Assembly (NCBI GenBank): GCA_035591015.1 | Contig: JAXIUW010222508.1 | Coordinates: 1-10,531, forward strand | Source of the DNA: Cephalothrix simula | Taxonomy: Eukaryota; Nemertea; Palaeonemertea; Archinemertea; Cephalotrichidae | DNA: 10,531 nt | Direction of reading: 5' to 3' | Shown here: positions 6,941 through 10,531 of the stretch, in pieces | How the letters are laid out: every line of letters begins with the position of its first letter | Numbering within the stretch: the first letter of the stretch is position 1 | The notes under the pieces: model-generated | What the model saw: the letters and a program-made list of their open reading frames with translations, nothing else | Databases searched by the model: none | What the model was told of the DNA's origin: nothing | Translations under genes and position numbers: made by a program

Positions 6941-6954
6941 TATTTTCCTTTCAG
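6941..6954 (+). promoter_or_regulatory. Splice acceptor for env mRNA
   Basis: TATTTTCCTTTCAG ends in AG at 6953-6954 with a good pyrimidine tract. A branch-like CTTAC lies near 6927. The downstream exon opens at once into the Env frame with a hydrophobic leucine run. No suitable in-frame ATG precedes that run inside the exon, which is why an upstream exon must supply the start. Confidence 0.65.
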
Positions 6955-7864
6955 GCTTTTACTTCTTCTCATATGCACAATTCCTGTAAAGAATGCAGAG
7001 GATAAAATTATCATCCGACATAACTATGGAACCATCTTCTCAAGAATAGGAGCCGTATCCAACGGACATAGCGAATACAGAACCACATTTGTCATCGACT
7101 TACCTATCTTCACATATAGAAATACAGATATTCTTAAATGCAACTCTTCATCGATGTGCCAGGATATTTTTGAAGCAGCAACTAATTTAGAAACTCAACG
7201 GAAGCATGCAAATGGACGACTCCACGACACCTTGATTCAGATAAAACAAATGCTCTGTATTAAACACCATCAGACCAATTCGATCCACACCAGAACCAAG
7301 CGTGCTATTTTTGATTTTATTGGTGACATTGCGTCGAGTCTCTTTGGTGTCCCATCACATAAAGATCAAGAGTCTCTGGAAAACCAAATAAAAACTGTAT
7401 TTAAAATGGTTAAAGAAAGTCAAAAATTCAACACACATCAATCGGGACAACTGGCATCACTAATCCAAACAACTAATGAACGTTTCGAATCTGCTTTTAC
7501 TGGTCTTCAAATGACCCATGAACAATTAGAAATTATTTCTTCTCAAATTGAAAATATCGAAAATGACATTCAGGCCACAAAACAGTTAGCTTATCTAGTC
7601 AAAGTAATGTCAAAATATTTAGAAAATATTGGTTATTTAGAACAAGAACTCATTAGATGGCAGCAAGGTGCAATACAAACACTCCGAGGTTACCTTGCTT
7701 TAGAATTTGTTGATACACGTACCTTAGGAGACGCTTTAGATTATGTATCAGAAGTTTTGAAAAATCAATTTCCACTTTTTAGAATCGCTCACCATGAAGT
7801 AGGATACTATTATCAAGTTAAGAGTGTACTTTTCGCGATACGCAACGATAAGTTATTCATATAA
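6955..7864 (+). CDS. env: Envelope glycoprotein, N-terminal part (ends at premature TAA)
   Basis: This is an F-type fusion glycoprotein of the baculovirus-F / errantivirus family, which mediates membrane fusion. The Env frame is open from the splice acceptor. It begins with a hydrophobic stretch (LLLLLICTIPV) that reads as a signal-peptide core, then a short surface subunit with few cysteines. A furin-type site RTKR lies at 7292-7303, followed directly by a fusion-peptide-like AIFDFIGDIASSLFG. A long heptad-like helical region then runs to about 7640. The first internal ATG is at 7154, but starting there would lose the signal sequence, so the spliced leader is the more likely start. The frame is cut by TAA at 7862-7864, about 302 codons after the acceptor. 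The same frame then continues open to 9352. Expected product in this copy: a truncated, membrane-anchorless protein. Confidence 0.8.
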
Positions 7865-9352
7865 ATTAAAATCCCACTAGTAGCCCAATCATCCTTTTTT
7901 GACCTGTATGTTATACATTCCCTGCCCATACCCCTTAATGCTACTACGACACACACAACCCTTATATCTGGTATTCACAATTATTTTGGTTTAACTAGGG
8001 ATAAGTCATACTATACCTTTTTCGACGAATCCACATATGCTTCGTGCCAAGGGGAAGAAATTAAACAATGTGGGACCGTTCTTTCAATGAGATCTATCTT
8101 CATACCTTCATGCGAATTAGGGCTCTTCATGGATAATACGGAAATGGTACTAAAATATTGTGCCCTGAAATATGAAAATAATGGATTATTCCAGGGGGGC
8201 ATTAGCTTAGGTGACGGCGTATTTTTAATATCAGGGTCTATAGAAACCCAATGGGAGCTATTTTGTGCTAGTGGAAAACGCAAACCCGTTCAAGGTTGCA
8301 GATTTTGTATAATGACATTGGAACACGGCTGCGGTTTAGAAAGCCCCCATTTCTTGATCCCCATGACCTTGTCCTCTGAAAATTCTTCAGCTGTCGTCAA
8401 TGTCAAGTATTTACACGCCATGAATATAGCCGGATTGGGCCAACTTTTTCCAAAATTAGATTTTTCAAAATATAGGGGTGATGATGCCCACAAAACAATC
8501 CCACGTGCTGACTTACCAAATATAGAAGTTAGAAAAGCAAAGTGGAACAAAATAGCATCTGATAACATTAAATTTAGCAATGATTTCAAAAAGATTGCAA
8601 AGAGTATAACTGATAAGGCTGAAATATACGACACTCAAGCTGATTTCATAGCTTCTCAAATTGACTGGTCAAAACCTGCAAATGCCATAGCAAATTTAGT
8701 GCCTTATGTATCATTAGCTATTAGTATCGCGACCTTGATTTTTTCTATTCTTTTTTATTTAAAGACAAAAAAACTAATCGCACTCACCGTTTATGCTGCA
8801 TCCAAAGTCCCGCTAGTAAAATCATTTCGGGTAATTTCAACTGAAACAACACACATTAAATCACAGACTGAAACGCCCCTAGATAATAATATCTCAATAT
8901 CATATCAGGACTTAGTATATTCAATGATTATAGCTTTTATAATTATTAGTATTGGTAAATTTATTTTCCATATGCTTTGCAAATTCTATAAACAACATGA
9001 CGTGGCAATTGATAATAGGACAAACGTCCACATTTTTTTAAATATTTCTGGACCCGCAGGTCAGGCTCTGTTGCCCCTTGTAAAAACAAATATTCCTTTG
9101 GAAAAAATTCAAATAATGAAACTGAAGAAGCCTGCACGTATATCTCTAATGAAATCATTTTTGCTCAACTCAAAATTAATCGTTACATGGCACATGCCAA
9201 CCTTAACTACGGACGGTTATCACGATATACTTCTTCCGACGATTTTTCATTTGAACCGAACCGACGCGTCACGTCTATATAGAATTATGCAAAGTAATGA
9301 TTACAGGGCAACTATTCTACTAGAATCAAACAATTTGTTTCATTCCCGATAA
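7865..9352 (+). CDS. env: Envelope glycoprotein, C-terminal part (separated by TAA)
   Basis: It continues the reading frame of the upstream part after a single stop; the first ATG inside it is at 8087. Residues below count from that ATG. A cysteine-rich ectodomain segment (C9, C25, C60, C71, C74, C82; G-C-R-F-C-I...H-G-C-G-L) resembles the cysteine cluster of F-type Env proteins. A membrane segment lies at about 204-225 (nt 8696-8761), followed by basic KTKK. A second hydrophobic segment lies at about 276-298 (nt 8912-8980). A further 123-residue C-terminal part is without recognised similarity. One C-terminal anchor with a short tail is usual for the family, so the second segment and long tail are unusual. 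The intact frame on both sides of one stop suggests recent loss, or a copy-specific mutation. Confidence 0.75.
   Translation: MKIPLVAQSSFFDLYVIHSLPIPLNATTTHTTLISGIHNYFGLTRDKSYYTFFDESTYASCQGEEIKQCGTVLSMRSIFIPSCELGLFMDNTEMVLKYCALKYENNGLFQGGISLGDGVFLISGSIETQWELFCASGKRKPVQGCRFCIMTLEHGCGLESPHFLIPMTLSSENSSAVVNVKYLHAMNIAGLGQLFPKLDFSKYRGDDAHKTIPRADLPNIEVRKAKWNKIASDNIKFSNDFKKIAKSITDKAEIYDTQADFIASQIDWSKPANAIANLVPYVSLAISIATLIFSILFYLKTKKLIALTVYAASKVPLVKSFRVISTETTHIKSQTETPLDNNISISYQDLVYSMIIAFIIISIGKFIFHMLCKFYKQHDVAIDNRTNVHIFLNISGPAGQALLPLVKTNIPLEKIQIMKLKKPARISLMKSFLLNSKLIVTWHMPTLTTDGYHDILLPTIFHLNRTDASRLYRIMQSNDYRATILLESNNLFHSR
8696..8761 (+). other. Env membrane segment 1
   Basis: A 22-residue hydrophobic stretch (LVPYVSLAISIATLIFSILFYL without a break, residues 204-225 from the ATG at 8087) is followed by K-T-K-K. 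This fits a stop-transfer anchor. It is the expected position of the Env membrane anchor. Confidence 0.75.
8912..8980 (+). other. Env membrane segment 2
   Basis: About 23 hydrophobic residues (core SMIIAFIIISIGKFIF) lie 50 residues after the first anchor. If both segments span the membrane, the last 123 residues would face the same side as the ectodomain. Confidence 0.6.
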
Positions 9353-9507
9353 ATTTTTTAAGTCAACAATCAAAAACTAGACTAGATACCACTCCATCTA
9401 ATCCTTCATTACCTCTAAATTCTATCTTAATGATGAACTACTCTACTAAATTTAAATTTTTAAATGTTTTTTTAGTATCAAAATTATTTACAAGGAATGC
9501 ATTCGGC
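9353..9507. other. Convergent 3' region between env and the antisense gene
   Basis: This is AT-rich, with no ORF of note. It separates the env stop from the stop of the antisense gene (9508-9510, minus). It would be the 3' UTR of the antisense gene; no AATAAA on the minus strand is seen within it. Confidence 0.5.
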
Positions 9508-9539
9508 CTAGTGCCGACGTCTTCTTTTAGGGGCGGAGT
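9508..9539 (-). CDS. Antisense accessory gene, exon 4 (terminal)
   Basis: The acceptor is TTTTTAG (AG at 9541-9540) behind a 24-nt T tract. The exon completes a phase-1 codon from exon 3 and encodes SAPKRRRRH followed by TAG (9510-9508). The KRRRR run is a plausible nuclear-localisation or nucleic-acid-binding tail. A small hairpin (TCGGC-CTAGT-GCCGA, 9503-9517) spans the stop. Confidence 0.65.
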
Positions 9540-9551
9540 CTAAAAAGCAAT

Positions 9552-9575
9552 AAAAAAAAAAAAAAAAAAAAAAAA
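9552..9575. repeat. A24 tract = T24 polypyrimidine tract on the minus strand
   Basis: Twenty-four A on the plus strand end 12 bp before the exon 4 boundary. On the minus strand this is a very long polypyrimidine tract in intron 3, ideally placed for U2AF at the exon 4 acceptor. Confidence 0.8.
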
Positions 9576-9663
9576 CAAATATGAATAATTTTAGAATTCT
9601 TATACTTCCTAAATTCTCAATGTACCCAATTCCCTGCCCTATCCGTAGAAAAAACACACTCAC

Positions 9664-9724
9664 CAGCATACAAGAATTCATCTGCTGCATCCTCACCCCA
9701 AATTCGGTCAAGGGCCTGCATTCG
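9664..9724 (-). CDS. Antisense accessory gene, exon 3
   Basis: A 61-nt exon with acceptor TTTTAAG|CGAATG (AG at 9726-9725) follows a branch-like CTAAT, and the donor is TGCTG|GTGAGT, a perfect match to the intronic consensus. It enters in phase 0 and leaves in phase 1, as exons 2 and 4 require. It encodes 20 residues including LDRIWGEDAADEFLYA, acidic with one Trp. A second acceptor 9 nt further in (GCAG|GCC) would drop three residues and keep the frame. GC is near 50%, against about a third in its surroundings. Confidence 0.65.
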
Positions 9725-9825
9725 CTTAAAATAGATTTATTAGTGTGTTATAAACTGTCCACAAAGGACCATAGGTCAAAATAGTAGTATAGCAAAGACA
9801 GATAATTACGTAGAACTATACGTAC

Positions 9826-9989
9826 CAGCATCTCCCGCTCCATACGCCTGAGATAGCCCAGCACGAAGCCAGAGCTATCCCCACACCGAGTACCTTCTTC
9901 TATTGTGGAGATGGTGTGGCAGCGTGCACAATCGCACGCTACCGACACCAAATCAGGCAATGAGCCGGTGGATGAAGATGAATCTGATC
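9826..9989 (-). CDS. Antisense accessory gene, exon 2 (cysteine cluster)
   Basis: This is the main exon (164 nt) of a predicted 92-residue protein. The acceptor is CCTGTTTCAG|GATCAG and the donor GATGCTG|GTACGT. It enters in phase 1 (fits exon 1) and leaves in phase 0 (fits exon 3). It encodes a Ser-rich acidic stretch (SDSSSSTGSLPD), then CDCARCHTISTIEEGTRC, a potential zinc site (C26, C28, C31, C43 of the protein), then GYLRRMEREML. The C-x-C-xx-C...T-xx-E...C spacing loosely recalls the intracellular zinc-binding domain of P2X7-type proteins. That is a resemblance only; I do not recognise the protein with confidence. The exon is clearly more GC-rich than its neighbourhood, as expected of a coding exon or of captured host sequence. 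The four coding segments sum to 279 nt (93 codons with stop). Confidence 0.7.
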
Positions 9990-10467
9990 CTGAAACAGGT
10001 ACCAAATTTTTTTTGTCAAAATTTTGTCAAAACACATAACGTGAAAAAGCCTTTAAAGTTCGACCTATTTTCCATTGAATGACTTTAATGCAATTTGCTG
10101 TCAAGTTGCCATAATAACGTAATGAACTTGTTTCAAATATATTATAAAATGCTGATATGTTTCTATATGTTGAAGATTAGAAATGAAAACGATTATTTAA
10201 TACGATGACATTTTTTCTAACTATGTAGATATCTAAATTGATTTTATCGATAAAAAGATACGATTGTTTATTTTCATAATCATCAGTACTATCACGAGTA
10301 CTATGATAAAGTAGTTGTATATATTTTAGCTCGTAATATTTTAGTGATTAATATCATAAGTGGATATAAGTACACTTATGTTAATATCTATATGAAATGT
10401 GTGAAAGGTGTCTTAATGTGTATATTGAACTTAATTTTTGCTTATATTTATTGGTATATTAATATTT
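9990..10467 (-). other. Intron 1 of the antisense gene (right-hand part)
   Basis: AT-rich with no ORF. On the circular map it continues into 1-145. It contains a 14-bp palindrome TTTTATCGATAAAA (10242-10255) with a DRE-like TATCGATA core. It also has an 8-bp inverted repeat CATAAGTG / CACTTATG (10355-10362, 10373-10380). Nothing else is supported here. Confidence 0.5.
10355..10380. repeat. 8-bp inverted repeat in intron 1
   Basis: CATAAGTG (10355-10362) pairs exactly with CACTTATG (10373-10380) around a 10-nt loop. Weaker pairing continues outward through AATAT-type flanks. Confidence 0.5.
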
Positions 10468-10531
10468 TATTATTGAAACTTATTTTATTAACATGTTGAA
10501 AGTATGTTTATACAATGCAAAGAAAGGTGAA
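10468..10531. repeat. Terminal direct repeat, right copy
   Basis: Identical over all 64 bases to 1-64. This is the overlap by which the contig closes on itself. Confidence 0.95.

Larger units (their letters stand above)
6191..6954 (+). other. 764-nt pol-env gap, no coding; structured, AT-rich
   Basis: No meaningful ORF is seen here. It holds GGGGGAGGGG directly followed by TATATAAAG (6342-6360), which looks like a GC-box plus TATA box. It also holds a 9-bp hairpin with a 3-nt loop (6451-6459 with 6463-6471), the adjacent palindrome ATATTTCAAATAT (6434-6446), and a second polypurine-like run AAAAAGGGGGA (6507-6517). The whole stretch lies in the 3' part of the predicted env intron, so it is present only in unspliced RNA. 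Candidate roles are export of unspliced RNA, an internal env promoter, a central polypurine tract, or the remnant of an older insertion. None can be decided from sequence. Confidence 0.5.

Noticed and set aside
9526-9540. TTTTAGGGGCGGAGTC as the true 3' polypurine tract
   Set aside because: It is interrupted by C, no LTR-like sequence follows, and it is better explained as exon 4 of the antisense gene; the tract at 558-568 abuts an LTR.
9552-9575. Poly(A) tail of a retroposed (LINE-mobilised) copy
   Set aside because: It is not at an insertion boundary, no target duplication is visible, and it fits as the pyrimidine tract of a minus-strand acceptor.
1-10531. CRISPR arrays, bacterial operons or phage genes
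   Set aside because: No spaced repeats, Shine-Dalgarno sites or prokaryotic gene layout; all coding features are eukaryotic retroelement type.

Overview
The window is an almost complete, AT-rich metazoan LTR retroelement of the Ty3/Gypsy (Metaviridae) type. It carries gag, pol and an envelope gene of the baculovirus-F / errantivirus kind. A eukaryotic host is indicated by canonical GT...AG introns, TATA and AATAAA signals, Kozak-like starts and a chromodomain on the integrase. The host species cannot be named from the sequence.

Topology: bases 1-64 are identical to 10468-10531. A polypurine tract (558-568) lies directly UPSTREAM of the only LTR-like block (about 569-950), although a polypurine tract normally precedes the 3' LTR. 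The contig is therefore best read as a circle of 10,467 bp. It is either a 1-LTR circle (or tandem copy), or, more simply, an assembly in which two identical LTRs collapsed into one. On the circle the order is LTR - leader - gag - pol - env - antisense gene - polypurine tract - LTR.

Sense strand: transcription probably starts near 820 from a TATA box at 789-797. A 14-codon ORF (888-932) ends on a stop codon that overlaps a splice donor (928|929). Gag begins at 990 and has a capsid-type domain, a Gly/Tyr/Asn repeat and three zinc knuckles, two of them a 105-bp tandem duplication. Pol (protease, RT, RNase H, integrase, chromodomain) is reached by a -1 frameshift at a TTTTTTA heptamer followed 7 nt later by an 8-bp stem. 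The duplication doubled this signal, but only the second copy leads into pol. Env starts in a downstream exon (acceptor 6954|6955) whose phase matches the 888 leader exon, so Env is inferred to be made from a spliced mRNA. This copy of env has one in-frame TAA at 7862.

Antisense strand: four phase-compatible exons with canonical splice sites (146-167, then across the contig junction 9826-9989, 9664-9724, 9508-9539, all minus) predict a 92-residue protein. It has a cysteine cluster (CDCARC...C) and a C-terminal KRRRR tract. This gene lies between env and the polypurine tract, has its own upstream region with a CRE site, and is richer in GC than its surroundings. Its exon order makes sense only if the contig is circular or tandem. 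It is the most unusual feature here: an apparently undescribed, intron-containing antisense accessory gene carried by an env-bearing, chromodomain-bearing retroelement.
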